A stretch of DNA of 64,000 nt from assembly GCA_026708965.1 (NCBI GenBank), contig JAPOTY010000006.1:97534-161533 (forward strand), given 5' to 3'. The notes below the pieces were generated by a model. The model saw nothing but the letters and a program-made list of their open reading frames with translations, was not told where the DNA came from and made no database searches. The translations under genes were made by a program, and so were the position numbers. Position 1 is the stretch's first letter. Every line of letters starts with the position of its first letter. Source of the stretch: Gammaproteobacteria bacterium. Its GTDB lineage: Bacteria > Pseudomonadota > Gammaproteobacteria > Steroidobacterales > Foliamicaceae. Positions 35,057-42,792 of this stretch are shown in pieces.

Positions 35057-35788
35057 ATGAGGAAGCTGGTTCTTTTCGCAATGATGCTCGCCGTTGCGGG
35101 CTGCGTCAGTGAATCCACGATACGCGTGGAAGCCAACCAGCAGTTCCAGCAGATGCGCCGCCAGATGCCGATTTCCTCCGATCCGGTCGAGCGCGCCTAT
35201 ATCTTTTGCGTGGCGCAGTCGGTGCTGCGCGTGGTGGAGGAGCCCTACGCCAGCCGCGCTTGGGAAATCGAGGTGTTCGACATGCCCGATGCCAATGCCT
35301 TCGCCATGCCGGGCGGCAAGATCGGCATCTTTTCGGGCCTTCTGGATGTGGCCGCCGACCAGCACCAGCTCGCCGCCGTGATCGGCCACGAAATCGCCCA
35401 TGTCACGCGCGAGCACCAAGTGGCGCAGATGAATCGCGGCATGGTGACCCAAGGCGCGGCGGCCGTGCTCGGAGCGAGCGTGGGCATGCAGCAGGAAGCG
35501 CAGGTGCTGGCGCAGCTTGGCCTTACCCTGCCGTTCAGCCGCAAGCACGAGACCGAAGCGGACGAAGTGGGGCTGGCGTACATGGCGGATGCGGGCTTCG
35601 ATCCGCGCGCCAGCATTACGCTGTGGAAGAACATGGAAGAGAAGTCTCAAGGGGCGCGCCCGCCGCAGTTCCTGTCCACCCATCCTGCGCCGGAAAACCG
35701 CATGGGCGATCTGATTGCGGGCATGAGCGTCGCGCTCGACCGCTACAACGCGGCCTTGGCCAGGGGCGTTCGGCCGGTGTGTGAGTGA
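35057..35788 (+). CDS. M48-family metalloprotease lipoprotein
   Basis: A 243-residue lipoprotein (lipobox VAGC, Cys16) with a zinc protease core: HEIAH at 111-115 and the third-ligand helix HETEADEVG. It resembles LoiP/YcaL-type envelope quality-control proteases. AGGAGGCGGGA before ATG 35057 supports the start. In the same reading frame, right after its TGA, lies a rhomboid-like remnant. Confidence 0.92.
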   Translation: MRKLVLFAMMLAVAGCVSESTIRVEANQQFQQMRRQMPISSDPVERAYIFCVAQSVLRVVEEPYASRAWEIEVFDMPDANAFAMPGGKIGIFSGLLDVAADQHQLAAVIGHEIAHVTREHQVAQMNRGMVTQGAAAVLGASVGMQQEAQVLAQLGLTLPFSRKHETEADEVGLAYMADAGFDPRASITLWKNMEEKSQGARPPQFLSTHPAPENRMGDLIAGMSVALDRYNAALARGVRPVCE

Positions 35789-35968
35789 GCGGCCCGCTGC
35801 GCGCCGCGCTGGACCGCGAAACGTCCAGGCGGAGACAGCCGGCCCCCGCGCAGCCTGCCGATTCAGCCGGGGCAGGGCGGCATCGCCTTCTTCGCGCATA
35901 TAGGCGGGTTTCTTTCCGGCCTGATTCTGGTAGGCTTGTTGCATCCGCGCCGAAATGCGCGGGTTTGA
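35789..35968 (+). pseudogene. C-terminal fragment of a rhomboid protease
   Basis: The frame from 35789 to the TGA at 35966-35968 contains GGIAFFAHIGGFLSGLILVG (from about 35876). This is the last transmembrane helix of a rhomboid intramembrane protease, including the catalytic His of the AHIGGF motif. It ends LLHPRRNARV. No Ser-containing helix (GxSG) or earlier helix is present, and no start codon is apparent, so it is a relic. It is in frame with the M48 gene across that gene's stop codon. Confidence 0.65.
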
Positions 35969-35998
35969 TTTTGGCTAGGAATATTTTGGAGGAACACC

Positions 35999-36334
35999 AT
36001 GGTGCGTTTGAACTTGGTGCTGTTGTCCGCAACTTTGGCGCTGGCTGCTTGTGGCGGCGGCGCGCCGGCGGGCGATGATGGGGCCGCGGCGGATGATTCC
36101 GCTGCCGCCGAGAGCATGCCGGTCGAGGAGATGGCCTCTGAGGAGGAGATGGCTCCCGCAGAGGCTATGCCCGAGATGGACATGGACATGGATGTTGACA
36201 TGGGCATGGACGACATGGAAATGGATGCGGGTGCGGACATGGACATGGAAACGGACATGGACATGGATGAAGCCGGGGACGATGGCGCCGCCGAAGATGC
36301 AGGCGCTGCGGCTGAAGAAGCCGCGTCCGGCTAA
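35999..36334 (+). CDS. Met-Asp-rich lipoprotein
   Basis: A 111-residue lipoprotein with a clear signal peptide and lipobox (LAAC, Cys18) after ATG 35999, and a strong ribosome-binding site (TTGGAGGAAC). The mature part is almost entirely acidic low-complexity sequence: an Ala/Glu-rich stretch, then about 40 residues dominated by alternating Met-Asp (MDMDMDVDMGMDDMEMD...). DNA here is an imperfect hexanucleotide repeat of GACATG. Met- and Asp-rich chains can bind metals such as copper(I) or calcium, but this is speculation. No named family recognised. Confidence 0.75.
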   Translation: MVRLNLVLLSATLALAACGGGAPAGDDGAAADDSAAAESMPVEEMASEEEMAPAEAMPEMDMDMDVDMGMDDMEMDAGADMDMETDMDMDEAGDDGAAEDAGAAAEEAASG

Positions 36335-36393
36335 GCCAATTGAATGGGCGCATGGCTGGCGCGCCGGCTATGCGCTTTTTCCAGCGGAATCAG

Positions 36394-36412
36394 CCCGGCC
36401 ACGGCGGCCGGG
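36394..36412 (+). terminator. GC hairpin after the Met-Asp lipoprotein gene
   Basis: CCCGGCC (36394-36400) pairs with GGCCGGG (36406-36412) around ACGGC. No T tract follows, so termination is uncertain; it may stabilise the 3' end of the transcript. Confidence 0.3.
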
Positions 36413-36479
36413 TCGGCTTCGTGTGTGCGGGATGCCTTTGCCGGCGCCCGATCATTGATTGAATCGCGGAGATCAGGCT

Positions 36480-37328
36480 ATGAACCGATCGTTAGCGGTC
36501 GCTGCGGCGGCTTTCTTATTCCTATCCCTTAATTGGCTTGCGCCCGCCATCGCGGCCGACGATGACGAGGCGGCTTGGGACGAGGCAATGGCAGCTGTGC
36601 TGGCGGGCGAGCATCGGGGCGCAAGCCGCAGCGGCACGCCCAATTCCGCCCGCGACAGCGCCCGGAATCCGGCCGAGACCCTCAAGTTCTTTGGCTTGCG
36701 GCCGGATTCCACAGTCGTCGAGATCTGGCCTTCGGGCGGCTGGTACACCGAAATCATTGCGCCCTTCGTGGCCGAAGAGGGGCAGTTCTACGGCGCCCAT
36801 TTCCCCGCCGGCACCGATACGGAGTTCTTCAACCGCGCCTTGGACGCATACAAGGCCAAGCTCGCAGCCCATCCGGACGCGTACGGCAATGCTCAGATCA
36901 CCACGATGTATCCGGGCCAGATCGATCTGGCCCCGGAACCTGTGGATATGGTTTTGACGTTCCGCAATGTTCATAACTGGATGGCGCGCGACTACGCGGC
37001 TGAGGTGTTCCAGGCTTTCTACGATGCGCTCAAGCCGGGCGGCGTGCTTGGAATCGTGGAGCACCGCGGCGATCCGGACAAGGAGCAGGATCCGAAGGCG
37101 GAATCGGGATACGTCACCGAGGCCCACACGATCGAACTGGCCGAGAACGCCGGGTTTGCGCTTGATGCGAAGTCCGAAATCAACGCCAATGCCAAGGACA
37201 CTCGCGACCATCTCGAAGGCGTTTGGACGTTGCCGCCCACGCTGCGGCTGGGCGATGCGGACCGCGAGAAATACCTGGCGATCGGCGAAACCGACCGCTA
37301 CACGCTGCGCTTTAGCAAACCCGAATAA
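36480..37328 (+). CDS. Exported methyltransferase-fold protein (COG4798-like)
   Basis: A 282-residue protein with an N-terminal signal peptide (about 1-25, ending APAIA) followed by a class I methyltransferase fold. Motif I reads VVEIWPSGGWYTEIIAPFV, and later segments include VDMVLTFRNVHNWMARDY and ALKPGGVLGIVEHRG. The family is known as predicted methyltransferase COG4798; export of a SAM-dependent enzyme is odd because SAM is cytoplasmic, so the ligand or reaction may be different. ATG 36480 gives the best signal peptide. Confidence 0.82.
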   Translation: MNRSLAVAAAAFLFLSLNWLAPAIAADDDEAAWDEAMAAVLAGEHRGASRSGTPNSARDSARNPAETLKFFGLRPDSTVVEIWPSGGWYTEIIAPFVAEEGQFYGAHFPAGTDTEFFNRALDAYKAKLAAHPDAYGNAQITTMYPGQIDLAPEPVDMVLTFRNVHNWMARDYAAEVFQAFYDALKPGGVLGIVEHRGDPDKEQDPKAESGYVTEAHTIELAENAGFALDAKSEINANAKDTRDHLEGVWTLPPTLRLGDADREKYLAIGETDRYTLRFSKPE

Positions 37329-37391
37329 CTCCCTGCCCTTCGCGGGAAGCGGGGGCGAATCGAAGCGCTATCGCATTAAAATAACGCGGCC

Positions 37392-38114
37392 ATGATTCGG
37401 GCCGATTCTCTGAGCAAAAATTACGGTGCCATCAAGGCGGTTGACGGCATTTCCTTCGCCATAGAGCCGGGCGAGGTTGTGGGGCTGCTCGGCCCCAACG
37501 GGGCCGGCAAGACCACCACCATGCGAATGTGCGTTGGCTACCTCGCGCCCACCTCCGGCAGCGTCGAGATCCACGGCTTCGACCTTGCGACACGCACGCA
37601 GGCCGCCCGCAAAACCTTCGGCTATCTCCCCGAAGGCGCGCCGCTTTGGGGCGAGATGACGCCGCGGGCCTTTCTCGACTTTATCGCCGACGTGCGGGAA
37701 TTGCGCGGCGCCCAGCGCGAAGCGCGCATTGAGGAGGTGGCCGCGCTGCTGCAACTTCACCCCGTTTTCGACCAGCGCATAGAGACCCTGTCGAAGGGTT
37801 TCCGGCGCCGCGTGGGCTTGGCCCAGGCGATCCTGCATGATCCGCCGGTGCTGCTGCTCGACGAGCCCACCGACGGCCTCGACCCGAACCAGAAGCACGA
37901 AGTCCGGGAACTGATTCGCGGCATGTCCAGCGATAAGATCGTGGTGATATCCACTCATATTCTGGAGGAGGTGGAAGCCGTGTGCAGCCGCGCCATCATT
38001 ATCGCCGCCGGGCGCATCGTGGCCGACGATTCGCCGGCGGCGCTGGCGGCGCGCTCCGAGGCCGGACGGCTGGACGAAGTGTTCCGCAGCATCACCACGG
38101 GCCGGAAGCGGTAA
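37392..38114 (+). CDS. ABC transporter ATP-binding protein (GldA-like)
   Basis: A 240-residue ATPase with Walker A GPNGAGKTTTMRM, signature LSKGFRRRVGLAQA, Walker B LLLDEPTDGLDP and switch His in ISTHILEEVE. It is the first gene of a four-gene operon (ATPase, permease, ABC auxiliary protein, DUF4340). The same set in Bacteroidetes (gldA, gldF, gldG) supports gliding, but orthologous operons occur in non-gliding proteobacteria with unknown substrates. Its TAA overlaps the next ATG. Confidence 0.92.
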   Translation: MIRADSLSKNYGAIKAVDGISFAIEPGEVVGLLGPNGAGKTTTMRMCVGYLAPTSGSVEIHGFDLATRTQAARKTFGYLPEGAPLWGEMTPRAFLDFIADVRELRGAQREARIEEVAALLQLHPVFDQRIETLSKGFRRRVGLAQAILHDPPVLLLDEPTDGLDPNQKHEVRELIRGMSSDKIVVISTHILEEVEAVCSRAIIIAAGRIVADDSPAALAARSEAGRLDEVFRSITTGRKR

Positions 38115-38848
38115 TGCGGCCCGTATGGACCATCGCCCGCCGCGAGTTGCGCGCCTATTTCGCCACGCCGGTGGCGTACGTGTTTATCGTGATATTCGTG
38201 GCGCTCAGCGGCGTGTTCACGTTCTATCTCGGCAATTTTTTCGAGCGCGAACAAGCGGATCTGACGCCGTTTTTCGGGTTCCATCCGTGGTTGCACTTGG
38301 TTCTGGCGCCGGCCGTTTCAATGCGGCTTTGGGCCGAGGAACGCCAGTCGGGAAGCGTCGAGCTGCTGATGTGCCTGCCCATTGCCGCCTGGCAGGCGGT
38401 GCTGGGCAAATTCCTGGCCGCCTGGTGCTTCATCGCCGCCGCCCTTGCGCTGACCTTTCCCACCTGGATCACCGTGAACTACTTGGGCGATCCGGATAAC
38501 GGCGTGATCCTCGCCGCGTATTTCGGAAGCCTGCTCATGGCCGGCGCCTACCTGGCCATCGGGGCCTGCATTTCCGCCGCCTGCCGCAGCCAGGTTGTGG
38601 CCTTCGTCACCACGGTGGTGGTGTGCTTCGCGTTCCTGCTGGCCGGATTTCCGCTGGTGCTCGATGCCTTCGCGGGCTGGGCGCCGCAGGTGCTGGTGGA
38701 CGTGATTGGCTCGTTGGGCTTTCTCACCCACTTCAACGCCATCAGCAAGGGCGTGCTCGATGCGCGCGATGTGCTCTACTTCCTGCTCGTGATCGCCGCC
38801 TTCCTCTACGCCAACGCCATTGTCCTCGACCTGGGGCGAGGAAACTAG
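38114..38848 (+). CDS. ABC-2 type permease (GldF-like)
   Basis: A 244-residue protein with six predicted membrane helices. It starts MRPVWTIARRELRAYFATPVA, the typical ABC-2 N-terminus, and has LRLWAEERQSGSVELLMCLP-like core sequence. ATG 38114 overlaps the ATPase stop. It would form the membrane channel with the ATPase encoded upstream. Confidence 0.9.
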   Translation: MRPVWTIARRELRAYFATPVAYVFIVIFVALSGVFTFYLGNFFEREQADLTPFFGFHPWLHLVLAPAVSMRLWAEERQSGSVELLMCLPIAAWQAVLGKFLAAWCFIAAALALTFPTWITVNYLGDPDNGVILAAYFGSLLMAGAYLAIGACISAACRSQVVAFVTTVVVCFAFLLAGFPLVLDAFAGWAPQVLVDVIGSLGFLTHFNAISKGVLDARDVLYFLLVIAAFLYANAIVLDLGRGN

Positions 38849-38849
38849 C

Positions 38850-40802
38850 GTGGCGCAAGGCGGAAACCTTCGCTACGGGCGGTTTGGCCTGGGTGTTCTG
38901 GCGCTGCTGTTCCTAGCCGCGGTGGGCTTGGTCAACCTGACGTTCCGCGGCGTCCGGCTCGACCTGACCGAGGCGGGCCTGTACACGCTGTCCGATGGCA
39001 CCCGCCGGGTGCTGGACGCGATTCCCGAGCCGATCCGGCTCTATTTCTTCGTCTCGCGGTCCGGTTTGGCGGACAGTCCGGGCCTGAGATCCTGGGCCGA
39101 CCGCGTGGAGGATATGCTGGTGGAATTCGAGGCCGGCGGCGGCGGCCGGCTCGAGGTGAGCGTCATCGACCCGGCGCCGTTCTCGGAGGAAGAGGATCGC
39201 GCCGCCGCTTTCGGGCTTCAGGGCGTGCGCCTGCAGATCAGCGACGAACCGCTGTATTTCGGCGTGGCGGGATCCAACGCGGTGGGCGAAGAGGAGTTCA
39301 TCCCGTTTATGGATCCCCAGCGCGAGCAGTTTCTCGAATACGATCTGGCCAAGCTCGTGTACACGCTCTCGCGCAGCGGCGAGCCTGCCGTGGGCCTGAT
39401 TAGCGGCCTGCCGCTCACGGGCGGCTTCGATCCGGCCACCACCAGCATGACGGAGCCTTGGATCATGACCTCGCAGATCAGTGAGCTTTTCGATCTGCGC
39501 AACCTCGACGGGACCGACGATCTGCTCGATGAGGACGTGGACGTGCTGATGCTGGTGCATCCCAAGAGCGCCACGCCCGGGCAACTCTACGATTTGGAGC
39601 AGTTTCTGTTCCGCGGCGGCCGGGCGCTGATTTTCGTCGATCCTCTGGCGGAGGCCGATCCCGCGAGTCCGCCGGACGGCATGATGGCGGGAATGCCCGC
39701 CGATCGATCTTCGAACCTCGAAGCGCTGCTGTCCCATTGGGGCTTGGAGATGCCCGCCGGAACGGTGGTGGGCGATGCCCGCTATGCGTTGCGCGTGAGC
39801 GAGGCCGACGGCACCCTCGTCCGGCACCCGGCCTATATCGGCGTGGACCTTCAGCCAACCGGCTCGGGCGACGTGGTGACTGCCCAGCTCGATATGCTCA
39901 ACTTCGCGTTTTCCGGCTATCTCAAGCCGCTGGAGGATGCCGCGCTGGATTTTTCGCCGCTGGTGAGCAGCAGCGCCGATGCCGGGTTTCTGGATCCCAA
40001 CATGCTGGCCTTTACGCCCGATATCGGCAGCCTGTGGTCCGGCTTCAGCCCGGGCGGCGAGCCGCTGGTGCTGGCGGCGCAACTTAGCGGCACGGCGGGG
40101 AGCGCATTCCCGGACGGACGTCCGGCGGAGCCTGCTTCGGATGAAGGAAATGGCGGCGGGGAAGCCGCCGGCCCGCTGGCGGAAGCCAAAGCGCCGGGCG
40201 AGTCCGGCAACGATGAAGCCCCGCTTCCGCAATACTTGGCGGAAGGCGAAGTGCAGGCGATCGTGGTGGCGGACACCGATCTTTTGTCCGACCGGATGTG
40301 GGCGCAGGCGCAAAGCTTGTTTGGCCAGAGGCTGATTTCCGCCTTCGCCAGCAACGGCGATTTCGTGGTGAACGCGCTCGACCAGTTGGCCGGCAGCACC
40401 GATCTTATGAGCCTTCGCGGCCGGGCGGCGTTCTCGAGGCCGTTCACGCGGGTGGACGAACTGCGCGTGCGGGCCGAGGCGCAGTTCCGCCGCACCGAGG
40501 ACCAGCTTCAGCAGGAGCTGGCGAATACCGAAAGCCGGCTTGCGGAACTGCAGGAGTCGCGCGACGATGTGTATGCGCTCAGCCTCACGCCGGAGCAGGA
40601 GGCGGAGCTGGAGAAATTCACTAGCCAGCGTTTGCGCATCCGCAAGGAGCTGCGCGAGGTTCGCCGCAATCTGGATGCCAGCATCCAGCGCTTGGGCGCG
40701 GTGCTGAAAATAATCAATATCGGCATGGTGCCGCTTTTGATCGCCTTGGGCGGGCTGGCCGCGGCGCTGTTTCGCCGCCGCGCCCGCCGCCGCGGATCAT
40801 GA
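38850..40802 (+). CDS. ABC auxiliary protein (GldG-like)
   Basis: A 650-residue protein with an N-terminal membrane helix (about 11-30), a large periplasmic ABC_transp_aux region (RLDLTEAGLYTLSDGTRRVLDAI, later FVDPLAEADPASPPDG) and a second helix near the C-terminus (MVPLLIALGGLAAALF). A Gly/Glu/Ala-rich low-complexity insert sits at about 435-470, and a coiled-coil stretch (about 540-620) precedes the last helix. GTG 38850 begins one base after the permease stop. Function is presumed to be substrate handling for the ABC complex. Confidence 0.88.
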   Translation: MAQGGNLRYGRFGLGVLALLFLAAVGLVNLTFRGVRLDLTEAGLYTLSDGTRRVLDAIPEPIRLYFFVSRSGLADSPGLRSWADRVEDMLVEFEAGGGGRLEVSVIDPAPFSEEEDRAAAFGLQGVRLQISDEPLYFGVAGSNAVGEEEFIPFMDPQREQFLEYDLAKLVYTLSRSGEPAVGLISGLPLTGGFDPATTSMTEPWIMTSQISELFDLRNLDGTDDLLDEDVDVLMLVHPKSATPGQLYDLEQFLFRGGRALIFVDPLAEADPASPPDGMMAGMPADRSSNLEALLSHWGLEMPAGTVVGDARYALRVSEADGTLVRHPAYIGVDLQPTGSGDVVTAQLDMLNFAFSGYLKPLEDAALDFSPLVSSSADAGFLDPNMLAFTPDIGSLWSGFSPGGEPLVLAAQLSGTAGSAFPDGRPAEPASDEGNGGGEAAGPLAEAKAPGESGNDEAPLPQYLAEGEVQAIVVADTDLLSDRMWAQAQSLFGQRLISAFASNGDFVVNALDQLAGSTDLMSLRGRAAFSRPFTRVDELRVRAEAQFRRTEDQLQQELANTESRLAELQESRDDVYALSLTPEQEAELEKFTSQRLRIRKELREVRRNLDASIQRLGAVLKIINIGMVPLLIALGGLAAALFRRRARRRGS

Positions 40803-41917
40803 GCCGCCGCACCCTCATCATCCTGGCCGGCCTGAGCCTTGTTCTGGCGGCCATCCTGGTTTTGAGCCGCTTCGATTTCGGCCGCGGCCAGGATACGGGC
40901 GGGCTGCATGCGCCGGGTCTGGCCGAGCGCATCGGCGACCTGGAATCGCTCAGGGTGGTGCATGCCGGCAACGAAGTGCTGGCCACTCTGCTGCGTGGCG
41001 AAAACGGCTGGGTGGTGGCCGAGAAAGACAAGCATCCGGCCAATTTCGAGCGCTTTCGCAGCCTCCTTGACGCGCTGGCGCAGGCGCGCCGGGTGGAGAG
41101 GAAAACGGCGCGGGCCGAGTTCTATTCCCGACTGGGCGTGGACGATCCGTCCGTCCCCGAAGCAACCGGCTACCTGCTGGAACTGGACTACGGCGGCCGG
41201 CATCCGGCTGAGGGATTTATCGTGGGCCGGCGGGCCGGCGCCGGAATGGCGTATATCCGAACCGCAGGCGAAGCGCAAAGCTGGATGGTGAGCGCCGACT
41301 TTGATCTGTCGGACCTTGCCCGCGACTGGCTGGACCGCGAGGTCATTGATCTCGCGTCCGGCGATATAAGGCGCGTGATGCTGGACCGAGGCGGCGAAGA
41401 TCGGCTGGAAATTCGCAAGGATGACGCAGGCGACCTTAATTTCACTCCGTTGGATATACCCGAGGGGCGCGAACTGAGCTACGGCAGCGTGGCCAACAGC
41501 ATTGCCGGCGCGCTGGCCAACGTCGAGGCCAACGATGTGCGTTCCGCTGCCGAGGTGAGCGGGCTGCCCCGCGCTGCGGAGGCCAGCTATGAGACTTTCG
41601 ACGGTCTGAAGCTAAGCTTGGATGTGCGCAAGGATGCCGCCGCATTGACGGAAGAGGGGGCCGACGATGATCCTCGCTACTGGGTCGTTTTTTCCGCCGC
41701 CGCCATGCCCGCGCGCAACCAAGGCGACCGCGAAGACGAGGCGGACGGCGAAGCGCCCGGCTCGAGCGGCGAGACGGATCCGCAAGAGGCCGCGCCCGGG
41801 CCGGAGGAGCGCGCTGCGCAACTGAACGCGAAGCTGGGCGGATGGGCGTACCAACTGCCCGTGTACAAGAGCGATCAGTGGTTCAAGACCATGAATGATC
41901 TGCTCAAGGACGAGTAG
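40799..41917 (+). CDS. DUF4340 membrane-anchored protein
   Basis: A 372-residue protein with an N-terminal membrane helix (about 5-24) and repeated DUF4340 beta modules (VLATLLRGENGWVVAEKDKHPAN; YLLELDYGG). DUF4340 proteins commonly follow GldG-like genes. The ATG overlaps the GldG stop (ATGA). An acidic low-complexity stretch lies at about 300-340. It probably sits in the periplasm as part of the ABC complex. Confidence 0.88.
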   Translation: MSRRTLIILAGLSLVLAAILVLSRFDFGRGQDTGGLHAPGLAERIGDLESLRVVHAGNEVLATLLRGENGWVVAEKDKHPANFERFRSLLDALAQARRVERKTARAEFYSRLGVDDPSVPEATGYLLELDYGGRHPAEGFIVGRRAGAGMAYIRTAGEAQSWMVSADFDLSDLARDWLDREVIDLASGDIRRVMLDRGGEDRLEIRKDDAGDLNFTPLDIPEGRELSYGSVANSIAGALANVEANDVRSAAEVSGLPRAAEASYETFDGLKLSLDVRKDAAALTEEGADDDPRYWVVFSAAAMPARNQGDREDEADGEAPGSSGETDPQEAAPGPEERAAQLNAKLGGWAYQLPVYKSDQWFKTMNDLLKDE

Positions 41918-41971
41918 GCGCCGGAGCGAACCGCGCCAGCCGCCGCCCGACTTCCCGCAAGGCCGATCTCA

Positions 41972-42664
41972 ATGGAATCCCTCCCCGATATCCTCTACGG
42001 AGTGTCCTTCTGGATCGTGCCCTTGCTGCTCGCCATCACGCTGCACGAGGCGGCGCACGGCTACGCGGCGCTCAGGCTGGGCGATGACACCGCGCAGCGG
42101 CTGGGGCGCATTTCCATCAATCCGCTGCGCCATATCGATCCTTTCGGCACGGTGGCCATGCCCCTGCTGTTGCTGCTGCTGTCGGGCGGGGACTTCATGT
42201 TCGGCTACGCAAAGCCGGTGCCGGTGGCCTTTCACCGGCTGCGAAACCCGCGCCCCGACATGGTGAAGGTGGCGGCGGCCGGCCCGCTATGCAATCTTTT
42301 GCAGGCTTGGGTGGCCGCGCTGCTTTTGCACGCCCTGAACCCGCCGCTTTCCGGCTTGGAGTTCTGGTTTGCGCAGATGCTGAACGTGGCGGTCTATTTC
42401 AATCTGCTGCTGGCCGTGTTCAATATGCTGCCGCTGCCGCCGCTGGACGGCGGGCGCGTGGCCGTGGGCCTGCTGCCGGATTCGCTGGCCCGGCCCCTGG
42501 CCAGCCTGGAGCGGCACGGCTTCGCGATCATACTGGCGCTGTTCTTCGTGCTGCCTTGGCTCGGCGCCCAGCTCGGCCGCAACTGGAGCATTTTCCAAGC
42601 TTTGATCCTGCCCGCTACCCGCCGGCTTCGTGAGATCGTCTTTCTGTTGGCCGGCCATTTCTGA
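41972..42664 (+). CDS. M50-family intramembrane metalloprotease
   Basis: A 230-residue site-2 protease relative with about five membrane helices. The zinc motif HEAAH is at 25-29, and NMLPLPPLDGGRV supplies the third ligand Asp in the late helix. It lacks PDZ domains and is of the short YwhC-type. Its substrate is unknown. It is separated from the upstream ABC operon by 54 bases. Confidence 0.9.
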   Translation: MESLPDILYGVSFWIVPLLLAITLHEAAHGYAALRLGDDTAQRLGRISINPLRHIDPFGTVAMPLLLLLLSGGDFMFGYAKPVPVAFHRLRNPRPDMVKVAAAGPLCNLLQAWVAALLLHALNPPLSGLEFWFAQMLNVAVYFNLLLAVFNMLPLPPLDGGRVAVGLLPDSLARPLASLERHGFAIILALFFVLPWLGAQLGRNWSIFQALILPATRRLREIVFLLAGHF

Positions 42665-42792
42665 GCGGCGCGCGGGTCGGCGCGCAATGGCCGCAAACAA
42701 ATCCCGGAGGCGCAGCGCCCAGTTGCCGAATCGGCCCTTTAGCCGGGGTGCGTTACAATCGAAAGCCCGCCCTCGCTTGAGGAGATACGCCA

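Noticed and set aside
33629..35944. Minus-strand open frame of 771 codons across ogt, lipA and the M48 gene
   Set aside because: It crosses three well-supported plus-strand genes and their overlaps; no recognisable domain.
35785..36078. 97-codon plus-strand frame after the M48 gene
   Set aside because: It overlaps the rhomboid remnant and the Met-Asp lipoprotein's signal peptide in another frame and shows no domain.
38913..40313. Minus-strand open frame of 466 codons in the GldG-like gene
   Set aside because: Antisense shadow with no family features.
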